Shown here in pieces: positions 31,395 through 38,706 of a DNA stretch of 64,000 nucleotides. The stretch is from VRUE01 sp963698085. GTDB lineage: Bacteria; Actinomycetota; Thermoleophilia; Solirubrobacterales; 70-9. The position numbers and the translations under genes were made by a program. The stretch is taken from NCBI GenBank assembly GCA_963698085.1, contig OY969122.1, positions 868,001 to 932,000 of the forward strand, given 5' to 3'. Below the pieces are notes generated by a model that was not told the origin of the DNA, searched no databases, and saw nothing but the letters and a program-made list of their open reading frames with translations. Numbering within the stretch: the first letter of the stretch is position 1; each line of letters begins with the position of its first letter.

Positions 31395-32606
31395 ATGGCA
31401 GGAATCAGGACCGCAGGAGTCGACTGGGCCAGCGAGGCCCATGAGGTCTGCGTCAGCGAGGAGGGGCATGTGGTGGCGCGCTTTTCGGTGACGCATGAGG
31501 AGCGAGGTCTCCAGAAGCTTGTGCGAGAGCTCGCCGCCCACCGGGTGGACCGGGTCGCGATCGAGCGGCCAGACGGCATCCTGGTCGAGCGGCTGCTCGC
31601 CGGGGGCCTGGAAGTGCTGGCGATCCACCCCAACCAGCTGAAGGCCGCGCGCCCGCGCTACGCAGTCGCGCACGGCAAGTCCGATCGCTTCGACGCCTTC
31701 GTCTTGGCCGAGCTTGCGCGAACCGACGCCCACCGCTTCCGGGCGCTGGTCCCCGACAGCGATGAGACCAAGGCGCTGCGGGCGCTCACACGCGCGCGCG
31801 AGGACCTCGTCGGGGTGCGGGTGGGGCTCGCCAACCAGCTGCGCGCCCAGCTGGAGTCCTTTTGGCCCGGTGCGCTGATCTTCGGGGCAGTCGACAACCG
31901 GGTCTCGCTGGCTTTCATCGCGCGCTACCCGAGCCCGGCCGATGCCAGGGGCTTGGGGGGCGAGCGGATGGCGGGCTTCCTGGCGCGCAACCGCTATACC
32001 GGGCGCACCGATCCCGCCGTGCTGGTGGAGCGGATGAAGGCGGCGCCGGCGGGGACCGCGGGTGACGCGGAGTGCGAGGCCCGCCGGGCCGTCGTGCTCG
32101 GCCTGGTGACTGCGCTCGAGTCCGTTGTCTGCGAGATCGCCGAGCTCGAGGCAAAGATCAGAACCGCCTTGATGGCCCATCCGGACGCAGCCGTCTTCGC
32201 TCCCCTGTTTCGTAGCGCCAAGACCACCATCTGCCCGGCAACGCTGATCGCCGAGATCGGCGACTGCAGAGGGCGCTACCCCACCGAGGCCGCACTGGCG
32301 GCCGACGCCGGGATGAGCCCGGTGGCGCTGGAGTCGGGGAAGATGCGCGTCGCGACCTTCAGGCGCGCCTGCGACAAGCGGCTGCGAAAAGCCGTCACGG
32401 TCTTGGCCGACTCGACCCGCCACTGGCATCCGTGGGCCAAGGAGGTCTATGAGCGAGCTCGGGCCAGAGGTCAAGACCACCCGCATGCGACCCGCACTCT
32501 CGGACGCGCCTGGATCAGGGTTCTGTGGCGCTGCTGGCAGGACGGAATGCCCTACGACCCGTCCTTGCACGGGAACTTGAGCGGCCTGCAAACGGCGGGG
32601 GGTTGA
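31395..32606 (+). CDS. IS110-family DEDD transposase/recombinase
   Basis: A 403-residue protein with the RuvC-like DEDD start GIRTAGVDWASEAHEV, then AIERPDGILVERLL (Glu) and GKSDRFDAFVLAELAR (two Asp). The C-terminal transposase_20 part carries the pattern P-x-T...AEIGDCRGRYPTEAALAADA, then GMSPV with the conserved serine region. It seems complete. A GAGGAGGAAG site fixes the ATG. IS110 elements move without terminal inverted repeats, so the exact ends cannot be set; a small hairpin, GGGCAT-CTC-ATGCCC (32611-32625), follows the stop. Confidence 0.92.
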   Translation: MAGIRTAGVDWASEAHEVCVSEEGHVVARFSVTHEERGLQKLVRELAAHRVDRVAIERPDGILVERLLAGGLEVLAIHPNQLKAARPRYAVAHGKSDRFDAFVLAELARTDAHRFRALVPDSDETKALRALTRAREDLVGVRVGLANQLRAQLESFWPGALIFGAVDNRVSLAFIARYPSPADARGLGGERMAGFLARNRYTGRTDPAVLVERMKAAPAGTAGDAECEARRAVVLGLVTALESVVCEIAELEAKIRTALMAHPDAAVFAPLFRSAKTTICPATLIAEIGDCRGRYPTEAALAADAGMSPVALESGKMRVATFRRACDKRLRKAVTVLADSTRHWHPWAKEVYERARARGQDHPHATRTLGRAWIRVLWRCWQDGMPYDPSLHGNLSGLQTAGG

Positions 32607-33043
32607 CACAGGGCATCTCATGCCCCCTCTGTCGCTGAAACCGGCGAATTGCATCGCCGAATTCGCCCAGACATTCGTTGAGAGCACCCCGAAAGACCGA
32701 AGGTCAGACTCCTCCGGGCGGCCATACTCGCGGACCGAAAGCACGGCGCAGCCGTGCCACAATCGGCCGCGGCCGACCGGAGGAAATCGGCGTCGAGCTA
32801 TTTGCCAACTTTGGAGATCAACAAGGTGCGGCCCAGGCGTCGAACCGGAGGGTTCCCAGTGTGTCGGGTGTTCGGGGTTGGTAGTTGGGAAGGGCTGGAG
32901 TAGCTGCGCGGTTGGAGCTACTGCGAGTCCTGGGTCGATTCTGAGAACACCTGAATCTGTTGCTCGTTGGAGCTTGGCTGAGGTCTTGGTCTCATTCTGG
33001 GTCTGCCTTTGGTCTTTGGATCGATGAGACCAATTTCGGCCGG
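32607..33043. other. 436-nt intergenic stretch after the IS110-type gene
   Basis: No coding frame with good start and codon use is seen. It contains the hairpin after the transposase stop, a 7-bp inverted repeat AGTAGCT/AGCTACT (32899-32922) and an 8-bp inverted repeat GGTCTCAT/ATGAGACC (32988-33031). The latter octamer occurs twice more near 34086-34104, close to the middle att site. It probably holds the right end of the IS and regulatory or integrase arm sites. Confidence 0.4.
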
Positions 33044-33352
33044 TCAACCTCCCCCCAGCTCATCAGGCTCCTGAGGAGCGCTGGTTGGGGCCGCGAGCGA
33101 GAACGCGCCAGCCCGAGTGCTGCCGGGGTTCCAGGTGATGCCATCGAGGAGAGAGCACTCGACCGGCACGTCCAAGGCCGCCGCGACCTTGACCAGCGTG
33201 TCGATCCGAGGCGTACGCGCGCCCGTCTCAAGCAGACCGATCTCCGTCCGGTGAAGTGAGGCGAGCCAGCCAACCTCTTCCTGGCTGAGGCCAGATCGCT
33301 TTCGAGCTTGGCGAAGGTTCGCGGCGAATTGTTGGGCAACCTCGATGGGCAT
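33044..33352 (-). CDS. XRE helix-turn-helix regulator, copy 2 of the recurring pair
   Basis: A 102-residue protein with the helix-turn-helix GLSQEEVGWLASLHRTEIGL, then LETGARTPRIDTLVKVAAAL, and the shared tail pattern GITWNPGSTRAGAFSLAAP. It is about as similar to the copies at 27813 and 57045 as those are to each other by eye, and most alike in the recognition helix (LHRTEIGLLE). Its ATG overlaps the winged-helix stop by one base (TGATG). Confidence 0.78.
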   Translation of the reverse strand: MPIEVAQQFAANLRQARKRSGLSQEEVGWLASLHRTEIGLLETGARTPRIDTLVKVAAALDVPVECSLLDGITWNPGSTRAGAFSLAAPTSAPQEPDELGGG

Positions 33353-33636
33353 CACTCCACCTCCAGCCGCGCGAAGTAGAGGGCGGCGCGGGTCGGCAGA
33401 ACGAAGCCGCCTTTGCAACGCAAGAGGCCCGTGCCGTCCAGTTCGCGGACAGCTCGCTCGACAGCGTCATTGGCGCTGAAGTCGCCTGGATGGGCGTTCA
33501 GCGCCCGCGACAGCTCGGGAATCGTCAGTCGGGATGGATGCTCTTCGAGCAGGAACGCCAGCACGACGCGCTCAGCCTTCGCGTCTTCGCCAGCGGGATA
33601 GCGCTCTGCACAATCCGTAGGGTTGGAATCAGCCAT
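33352..33636 (-). CDS. winged-helix-like partner, copy 2 of the recurring pair
   Basis: A 94-residue protein: an acidic start (MADSNPTDCAERYPAGEDAK), a helix-rich middle (RVVLAFLLEEHPSRLTIPEL) and the shared end RAVRELDGTGLLRCKGGFVL followed by PTRAALYF. The recognition helix is likely LTIPELSRALN. It precedes the XRE gene. I start at the ATG right after the ribosome-site hairpin, as in the other copies. Confidence 0.7.
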   Translation of the reverse strand: MADSNPTDCAERYPAGEDAKAERVVLAFLLEEHPSRLTIPELSRALNAHPGDFSANDAVERAVRELDGTGLLRCKGGFVLPTRAALYFARLEVE

Positions 33637-33695
33637 AGGGAGTACATGCTCCTTGTGGTCAGGCGGCCCGTCGTGTGCAAGCACTTCGGGTCGCC
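33637..33695 (-). promoter_or_regulatory. structured leader with ribosome-site hairpin, copy 2
   Basis: On the minus strand a 9-bp GC stem with one mismatch (arms 33687-33695 and 33662-33670) is followed by CACAAGGAG and a hairpin, GGAG-CATGTA-CTCC (33652-33639), that covers the Shine-Dalgarno just before the ATG. A stretch of 23 nt (33649-33671) is identical to 57397-57419, and 13 nt (33687-33699) to 57437-57449. Yet the first gene downstream differs (winged-helix here, XRE there), so the leader itself is conserved. Confidence 0.65.
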
Positions 33696-33838
33696 GCTTC
33701 TTGGAGCCGGTAGCTCGCTACCGTTCCCGCTGCGACGGGGCGAGTTCGTCTTGACCCGTCGCCACGGGGCCGGCGACTCCACTCGCGCGGCCCCACTTAT
33801 GTTTGAGGTCTGAAGCCTAGCATCTGTACATACATGTC

Positions 33839-34090
33839 GTGACGCGCGAAACGCCATATCCCCAGCCTGCCTTGGGCAAAGCGATTCGCCAGCTACGCAA
33901 CGAGCGGGAGATCAGCCTGCGGAGCTTCGCGCCCAAAGCGGGGCTCAGCGTCAACACGCTCTCCCTAATTGAGCGTGGGGCTGCAAACCCAACTTGGGAG
34001 ACCGCCAGGAGAATCGCGGCGGCCCTCGACGTGTCGATTGCCGATCTCGCCAATCTCTCGCTCAAGTTCGAGGACTCGTCTCAGAAATGA
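33839..34090 (+). CDS. XRE-family repressor-like protein
   Basis: An 83-residue protein that is one Cro/C1 helix-turn-helix domain: ALGKAIRQLRNEREISLRSF, then KAGLSVNTLSLIERGAANPT. It starts at a GTG next to a TGTACA-containing stretch that may be its operator. It is divergent from the winged-helix/XRE pair and ends 130 nt before the middle att site. It is distinct from the recurring XRE family (no GI-x-W tail). Possible island immunity repressor. Confidence 0.75.
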   Translation: MTRETPYPQPALGKAIRQLRNEREISLRSFAPKAGLSVNTLSLIERGAANPTWETARRIAAALDVSIADLANLSLKFEDSSQK

Positions 34091-34220
34091 GACCAGGATG
34101 AGACCACGGCCTCGCGGAACGCCCCGGAATCGCCTGGAAGCGCTCGGAATGCTGATCCAACACCAAGCCGCGCAAACGGCTTTGCACTAGGCAAAGCCTG
34201 GCCTCACCCGGAACGAGAAG

Positions 34221-34266
34221 GAACGCGCCCGACAGGATTCGAACCTGTGACCTTCGGTTTCGTAGA
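34221..34266. repeat. middle attachment site (46-nt copy of the tRNA-Arg 3' half)
   Basis: Identical to 38589-38634 and 23514-23559, ending in the anticodon-loop region, after which the sequences diverge. It forms the junction between the two islands. The lack of the 5' tRNA half shows it is an att remnant, not a gene. Confidence 0.9.
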
Positions 34267-34428
34267 TCCAAGATCCAGCGAGATGCAGCCGAGTCACAGA
34301 GCCAAAAGGCTGGTGAGCGTGCCGCCGACCGTAGCGAAGACGTAGCGATCAGCGGTTGCATATTTCCGATGCGGCCACGGTAGCACTGGGACTTGTTCCC
34401 ACCAGAGTTCGAACGGACGGACCGGCAA

Positions 34429-34689
34429 TCAGCGGTCGTAGGCGCGACCACGAGGCAGCACTCGGAGGATCGCGATCACGCGACGATCATCGTCGAAACT
34501 GAAACGAACCCGCCAATCGCCTACGCGTAGTCGCCACTGGACCGCATCGAGCTTGCGAATGTCTGCGGCCCGCGGCTCGGCCACAAAGCGATCAAGAGCG
34601 TCGAGAATGCGGCGCTGAACCGGTGGATCGAGTCGCTTTAGATCGCGCCGAGCGGGCGGCGTGATCTCATACGACCAGTCGGGGCTCAA
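34429..34689 (-). CDS. RelE/ParE-family toxin
   Basis: An 86-residue protein with the typical start WSYEITPPARRDLKRLDPPV (helix hairpin), and VQWRLRVGDWRVRFSFDDDR with RVIAILRVLPRGRAYDR (central sheet and C-terminal basic residues). These ribosome-dependent RNases or gyrase poisons act in the cytoplasm. Its ATG overlaps the antitoxin stop (ATGA), giving the normal antitoxin-first operon. Confidence 0.88.
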   Translation of the reverse strand: MSPDWSYEITPPARRDLKRLDPPVQRRILDALDRFVAEPRAADIRKLDAVQWRLRVGDWRVRFSFDDDRRVIAILRVLPRGRAYDR

Positions 34690-34931
34690 TCGAGGTCGAG
34701 CTCGCGGCGCATTTCGTCAGAAGAGACGGCCTCGCCTCGGCGGTAGGAAGCAAGCGCCTCGGCTGCACTGGCGTCCTCCTCCGCGCTAGAGGGCTCGTCG
34801 TCAATCGGAGCAGAGGCGAGAGCGTGCAGCATCGGGTCGTCTCGCCGGCGCTCGACGATCACCAAAGCGGCCTCGGCCTCCTGCTCAGACAGCTCGTCAA
34901 CCAGCTTGTGCAGTCGCTCCCTCGTAGTCAT
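34686..34931 (-). CDS. antitoxin partner of the RelE/ParE toxin
   Basis: An 81-residue acidic protein: MTTRERLHKLVDELSEQEAE at the start, and a C-terminal EALASYRRGEAVSSDEMRRE of the kind that wraps the toxin. The N-terminal helix probably dimerises and binds DNA. An in-frame ATG 33 nt upstream exists; the chosen one gives the family-like opening. The overlap with the toxin gene supports the role. Confidence 0.75.
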   Translation of the reverse strand: MTTRERLHKLVDELSEQEAEAALVIVERRRDDPMLHALASAPIDDEPSSAEEDASAAEALASYRRGEAVSSDEMRRELDLD

Positions 34932-35028
34932 CGCGCCAAATGGTAGCGATGGCTGATCCATCAATCACCCTGCGGCAGAGAAGGCTGTTTTCTTTGCACC
35001 GCCCGATCCAAGCGACAACATTGGGGGC

Positions 35029-35559
35029 ATGGACTCTGCAACGGCGGCGCTCATTGGTGCTGGGGCCGGCTCGGTAGTAAGCCTTGGGTCGCAGTTTCTG
35101 GCCAACCGTCTCAGCATCAAACGGGAACGACGAAATCAACGGCGCCAGCGGCTCCAGGAAGCAGTTATCGAGGCTGGCACGGCTCTCTACGGACCCAGCG
35201 AAGACCAACGGATGAGCGATGACGAGCTAAAAGCCGTCATCGCGACTAGCCACCCAGAAAGCAGCGTAGCCAACGATCCAGAGCTTCACCGCGATCTCAT
35301 GCCACTAGCGGAATCGATCAGCCGGGGGATCACGCTTCTCCAAGTTCATCTTGGCCACAATCATGCGCTGCTAGATGAGTACGTTGAAGTTGCGGGGATA
35401 TGCCATAGCGCTGAGGCATCTAAGAGCCAGCATTTTCGCAGCAGGAACGACACCCAACGCATCAGCGACATCCCGGAACTACTGAAAACGCTTCGAGAGG
35501 CTCAAGGAGCACGTGATCGGTGGATGCGAAATGCTCAAGCGGAGATCGACGCCATTTGA
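35029..35559 (+). CDS. membrane-anchored hypothetical protein in the inner island
   Basis: A 176-residue protein with one N-terminal membrane segment (ALIGAGAGSVVSLGSQFLAN) followed by a basic stop-transfer (RLSIKRERRNQRRQRLQ) and a cytoplasmic helical domain. It is transcribed against the toxin-antitoxin pair and converges on the HEPN gene with a gap of 18 nt. Similar anchors are common in island genes; function unknown. Confidence 0.55.
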   Translation: MDSATAALIGAGAGSVVSLGSQFLANRLSIKRERRNQRRQRLQEAVIEAGTALYGPSEDQRMSDDELKAVIATSHPESSVANDPELHRDLMPLAESISRGITLLQVHLGHNHALLDEYVEVAGICHSAEASKSQHFRSRNDTQRISDIPELLKTLREAQGARDRWMRNAQAEIDAI

Positions 35560-35577
35560 GGGAATGCTCAGCGCTAG

Positions 35578-36177
35578 TCAGGAAAGATCAGAGCCAACTT
35601 GACGCATGTCGCCAAGAATAGACTCAAACCGTCTCAAACTTGGCTGCAGCCTAGATCGGAGGAATCCGGCTGGCGTCTTTTCATGAGGAAGAAGGGCCAT
35701 TCCTCCTATCACCTTGTGCCGAAACTGTTCTCGCGCGTGCCGTCCCGGATGAGCAATCGCATTCCGGGTTACATGCCACTGCTTTATCTGCGACTTCTGC
35801 CCATCGCTCAGTTCCGTGAACGGCCTCCCCTTTCGAAGGTAAACGGAAGCACGATCCTCCATCGCGCGGTACGGGAGCCAATCAACGTAGTCACGTCCCG
35901 CTAGGACAAACTCCGAAAGCACCGCGCGGGATCTGAATTGAGCACGTGGGAACGCACGCGACTTTGAATGACCGCTTTCGCCGAGGACGGTTAGAAAGAA
36001 CAACTCCTCCAGGAACGCCTCAAGGGTCGTGATTGCCCGCATGAACAAACCCTCGTAGACTCGCTCGGCCTCGCGGCGCGTCATAGAGCCCGATGTCACG
36101 AGTAGCTCAACCTTCGCACGCGCCTCCTCGGTAGCCCGAAGCCGTGAGGTCAAATCCTCCTGAGGGGATCGCGCCAT
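35578..36177 (-). CDS. HEPN-domain protein (MAE_28990-like), candidate RNase
   Basis: A 199-residue all-helical protein. Residues about 40-65 (YEGLFMRAITTLEAFLEELF) and WHVTRNAIAHPGRHAREQFR (about 134-153) match HEPN proteins; R138-N139...H143 is the catalytic R-x4-H motif of metal-independent RNases. It lies 7 nt downstream of the DUF262 gene, so both come from one message. HEPN RNases usually act as effectors in toxin-antitoxin or abortive defence systems, kept inactive by a partner. Family and defence role are inferred from the motif and the setting. Confidence 0.7.
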   Translation of the reverse strand: MARSPQEDLTSRLRATEEARAKVELLVTSGSMTRREAERVYEGLFMRAITTLEAFLEELFFLTVLGESGHSKSRAFPRAQFRSRAVLSEFVLAGRDYVDWLPYRAMEDRASVYLRKGRPFTELSDGQKSQIKQWHVTRNAIAHPGRHAREQFRHKVIGGMALLPHEKTPAGFLRSRLQPSLRRFESILGDMRQVGSDLS

Positions 36178-36184
36178 CCTACGA

Positions 36185-37267
36185 TTAAGGCGGATCTATT
36201 AGAAAACTCACCAATGCTGATCGGGTTGCTGGATGCGTAGTGCGACGGCTAATCTGCTCAAGCAAATCTTCGGGTGCCTCGCGGTCCTTAATCTCGTGAC
36301 CAGCCCTAGCGATCCATTTCATCTTGGTCGTCGGAATTCTTTTTGGCCGGGCTTTGACTAGCTCACTTTTAATCCCGTAGTGCAAGTCATAAATTGCAGC
36401 CAACAACGGATATGCAAGTGCCTTGCGAGCAAAGGCAGTTTCAGGCAGTACGTCTCCTAGCTTCTCGTCAACAGAATCCATGACGAAGCGAAATCTTCGA
36501 GCTACCTCTTTACCTTTTGGGAATGACTCTTCATTCGTGCGATAAATCGTATTGAGCGCCGCCTGATCACGGCCACCTAGCGCACCGCGAACCATAAGCA
36601 ACGCGATCTCGCTGGTGAGTTCGACCTCCTCCATGCGTGCAATGTCCTGCTCCGAGAAAATTCCCCATTCTCGCCACCTGGGAAGCTGCTCCGCAGCCAG
36701 TCGATACATCAGTGCCTTGAATTCACCGATGAATTCCGCATTGCGCAACTCCTGCGGCCGGAGCTTGACGCCGGTTGCATTCATTCGCGCGAAAATCTGG
36801 AGAATCTCGCGATCATCCGTGTCAGAGCGGAAGACATCAACACTGAACTCGTAGTTCAGGATGCGATGACGAATCTGCTCTGAAAGCTCATCGAAGCTTT
36901 TGCCGGCGATCTCGGAGTTATGAGAACGTCGCACCGTGAAGTCATCTCGATCATCAAAGTCAGGTAGAAGATCCGGGGAGATGAATCCCAGAAGCGTGCG
37001 GATACGCTGCTGGCCATCGACTACTTGGCGGGCTGGTTCCAGCTGATCCAGACCCGATGCAATATCCCGAAGAAAAATGACCGGCATAGGAAATCCGCGA
37101 ACGACGGTATCTACCAGGTACGACTTCTCAATTGGGCGCCAGACCGACCTCCGCTGGAAGCTGGGGCTCAGCTGAAGGGCTCCAGCCCTTTGCCAGGACA
37201 CGAAATCGCTGACGCGGTAGGTGGTCCGGACGATATCTAGGGGCGGCATGGGGTCGGATTCTTTCAT
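36185..37267 (-). CDS. DUF262 (GmrSD N-terminal/ParB-like) protein
   Basis: A 360-residue protein with DUF262 features: LQLSPSFQRRSVWRPIEKSY (about 31-50), DTVVRGFPMPVIFL, and the signature QVVDGQQRIRTLLGF (about 81-95) containing DGQQR, the ParB/Srx-like NTP-binding and hydrolysis motif. FARMNATGVKLRPQELRNAE is also typical. The C-terminal HNH (DUF1524) half found in full GmrSD enzymes is absent, so DNA cleavage would need another protein. It is paired with the HEPN gene downstream; DUF262 may be the sensor and HEPN the effector. Codon use is clearly more AT-rich than in the flanking chromosome. Confidence 0.8.
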   Translation of the reverse strand: MKESDPMPPLDIVRTTYRVSDFVSWQRAGALQLSPSFQRRSVWRPIEKSYLVDTVVRGFPMPVIFLRDIASGLDQLEPARQVVDGQQRIRTLLGFISPDLLPDFDDRDDFTVRRSHNSEIAGKSFDELSEQIRHRILNYEFSVDVFRSDTDDREILQIFARMNATGVKLRPQELRNAEFIGEFKALMYRLAAEQLPRWREWGIFSEQDIARMEEVELTSEIALLMVRGALGGRDQAALNTIYRTNEESFPKGKEVARRFRFVMDSVDEKLGDVLPETAFARKALAYPLLAAIYDLHYGIKSELVKARPKRIPTTKMKWIARAGHEIKDREAPEDLLEQISRRTTHPATRSALVSFLIDPP

Positions 37268-37365
37268 TCAGATCGGCTTAGAGCGCAAAGGACCCACAGT
37301 GGTCTCGTCTTGAGCGATGCTTGCAACTAGCAGCGCAGTCGACAGCACCGCCATTATTGAGGAGC

Positions 37366-38517
37366 TCAATCCCGCAACTCGGATCCGAGATCCAGTGCGG
37401 GGGCAAGCTCCGCATCGATCAGGTGCCCATAGACGTCGAGCGTGTAGGCAGCGGAGTGGTGGCCCATCCATCGCTGGAGGCGCAGGGGCGAGAGGCCGCG
37501 CTCGATCAGCATGGACGCGCACGTGTGGCGGAAGGCATGAAAGCCAACCCGCGACAAGCCTGCTCGCTTCGCCGCTGGGATCAGCACTCGGTGGCGAACG
37601 TTGTTCGGGCGCAGCGGCGCACCACGTTTGCCCTGGAAGATGAGGGATTCCTCGCTCGATGAAGGCCTTCGTAGTGCTTCCAAGCGGCGGGCCAGCTCCT
37701 GGTCGACCGGAACGCGGCGTCTGCCGAAGCGTGACTTTGGCGCGCCCACCACGCCATCGACCACCGAGCGCCGTACCCAGACATGAGCCGACTCGCCCAG
37801 CTCAAGGTCGCACCAGCGTAGAGCGATCGCCTCGGAGATCCGCAGCCCGGTGGATGCCAGCAAATCGAAGAAAGGCCGCCACTCCGCGGGGATCTCGCCC
37901 AACAGCTTTCCCAGCTGTGCCCGTGTCAGGAAGCGCCCTTGTTCGAAGTGCCATCCCCGCCCCCCGCGTCGGCGTGGCAGCACCAGACCCCGGACCGCCT
38001 CCTCTTCGATCAGTCCCTCCCGCGATGCGTTCTCCAAGCAGAGGCGCAGGGGGCCTATTGCGTTTGCGATCGAACGATCCGAGAGCCGCCCGCGCGGGCC
38101 ACGGTAGGCGGCAAGCCAGCTGACAAAGCCCTGCAGGGCACGTCGGTCGAGCTCGCGCAAGCGAGCCTCTGGCTGGAAGTAGCGAAGCGCGAAGGTGATC
38201 AGCAGCCGGCGGTATTCCCTTCGGGTTGGCTCTCTGACCGTGTCGTGGCCGAGACCGGCATGGCGATCAACCCACTCCAGTGCATAGCCGTGAAGGGTCG
38301 GGCCAAGCCGCTCGGCGCGAGCTTCGGCATCGCGTGCCAGCTTGATCTCCCGAGCACTGGCGAAGTTCGGCGCCGCCTCCTTGTGCTGGCGCCCGTCCCG
38401 CCGGTAGACGGCTACGTAGCGACTTCCTCGACGGTAGACGCCGGGATAGGAAGTGCGCGTCAGCGATCCTCGCTTGCGGGGCGCAGACACTTGCCGTGTT
38501 GCCGCCCCTGTTGCCAT
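37366..38517 (-). CDS. tyrosine integrase of the inner island
   Basis: A 383-residue tyrosine recombinase with an N-terminal arm-binding domain (YPGVYRRGSRYVAVYRRDGR), a core-binding domain (about 90-200) and a catalytic domain: Arg in ASTGLRISEAIALRW, Lys region RFGRRRVPV, His-x-x-Arg in FHAFRHTCASML, and MGHHSAAYTLDVYGH with His and the Tyr nucleophile. It is unlike the outer island integrase apart from these motifs, so the islands carry different enzymes that share one target. It begins 72 nt from the att sequence in the tRNA. Confidence 0.92.
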   Translation of the reverse strand: MATGAATRQVSAPRKRGSLTRTSYPGVYRRGSRYVAVYRRDGRQHKEAAPNFASAREIKLARDAEARAERLGPTLHGYALEWVDRHAGLGHDTVREPTRREYRRLLITFALRYFQPEARLRELDRRALQGFVSWLAAYRGPRGRLSDRSIANAIGPLRLCLENASREGLIEEEAVRGLVLPRRRGGRGWHFEQGRFLTRAQLGKLLGEIPAEWRPFFDLLASTGLRISEAIALRWCDLELGESAHVWVRRSVVDGVVGAPKSRFGRRRVPVDQELARRLEALRRPSSSEESLIFQGKRGAPLRPNNVRHRVLIPAAKRAGLSRVGFHAFRHTCASMLIERGLSPLRLQRWMGHHSAAYTLDVYGHLIDAELAPALDLGSELRD

Positions 38518-38588
38518 CAGCTGGACCTAGCCAGGGCCATACAAGCTCCGTCATTCAGCTTGGCGGAGCGGTTTGCTGCGAGGCGGCG

Positions 38589-38637
38589 GAACGCGCCCGA
38601 CAGGATTCGAACCTGTGACCTTCGGTTTCGTAGACCG
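38589..38637. repeat. tRNA-proximal attachment site inside tRNA-Arg(ACG)
   Basis: The 49-nt segment shared with 23514-23562 (and 46 nt with 34221-34266) covers the tRNA from 3 nt past its 3' end to the anticodon stem. Integration here restores a complete tRNA gene. The anticodon loop is the likely crossover place, as for other integrases of this type. Confidence 0.88.
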
Positions 38638-38665
38638 ACGCTCTATCCAACTGAGCTACGGGCGC
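38592..38665 (-). tRNA. tRNA-Arg(ACG)
   Basis: The full cloverleaf folds: acceptor GCGCCCG/CGGGCGC with discriminator G, D arm GCTC/GAGC, anticodon stem TCGGT/ACCGA with loop CTACGAA (anticodon ACG), T arm ACAGG-TTCGAAT-CCTGT. CCA is not encoded. It serves as integration target for both islands. ACG (inosine-modified) reads the common CGN codons, so disruption would be costly, and both insertions keep the gene intact. Confidence 0.96.
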
Positions 38666-38706
38666 GGGTTGAGGCGATAAGTAGCCCTCGCGGGATTCTA
38701 TGTGGT

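Larger units (their letters stand above)
23514..34266. mobile_element. outer integrative element, tRNA-Arg family (about 10.7 kb)
   Basis: The segment is bounded by two copies of the 3' half of tRNA-Arg(ACG) in the same orientation (23514-23562 and 34221-34266). It carries a tyrosine integrase and excisionase, regulators, toxin-antitoxin-like pairs and two insertion sequences. The integrase is about 3.3 kb from the nearer att copy, which is unusual; the IS110-type insertion and regulator genes lie between. No structural phage or conjugation genes are present, so it is a satellite-like or genomic-island element. The boundaries are read from the repeats; mobility is inferred. Confidence 0.75.
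34221..38637. mobile_element. inner integrative element, tRNA-Arg family (about 4.4 kb)
   Basis: Bounded by the middle tRNA-Arg 3'-half copy and the tRNA gene itself, with its integrase directly beside the tRNA. The cargo is a RelE-type toxin-antitoxin pair, a membrane protein and a HEPN + DUF262 operon; the cargo genes have lower GC than the flanks. It has no phage or conjugation genes. Insertion at the tRNA later than the outer element is implied by the order. A larger unit (23514-38637) could also move as one. Confidence 0.72.

Noticed and set aside
31113..33047. A 640-codon open frame on the minus strand opposite the IS110-type gene
   Set aside because: It is the reverse shadow of the transposase with no motif and no ribosome site.
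23514..34266. Reading the tRNA-like sequences at 23514 and 34221 as tRNA genes
   Set aside because: Only the 3' half from the anticodon loop onward is present; no D arm or 5' acceptor strand follows. They are att copies.
23514..38637. A prophage
   Set aside because: No capsid, terminase, portal, tail or lysis gene is present in the islands; integrases and regulators alone do not make a phage.
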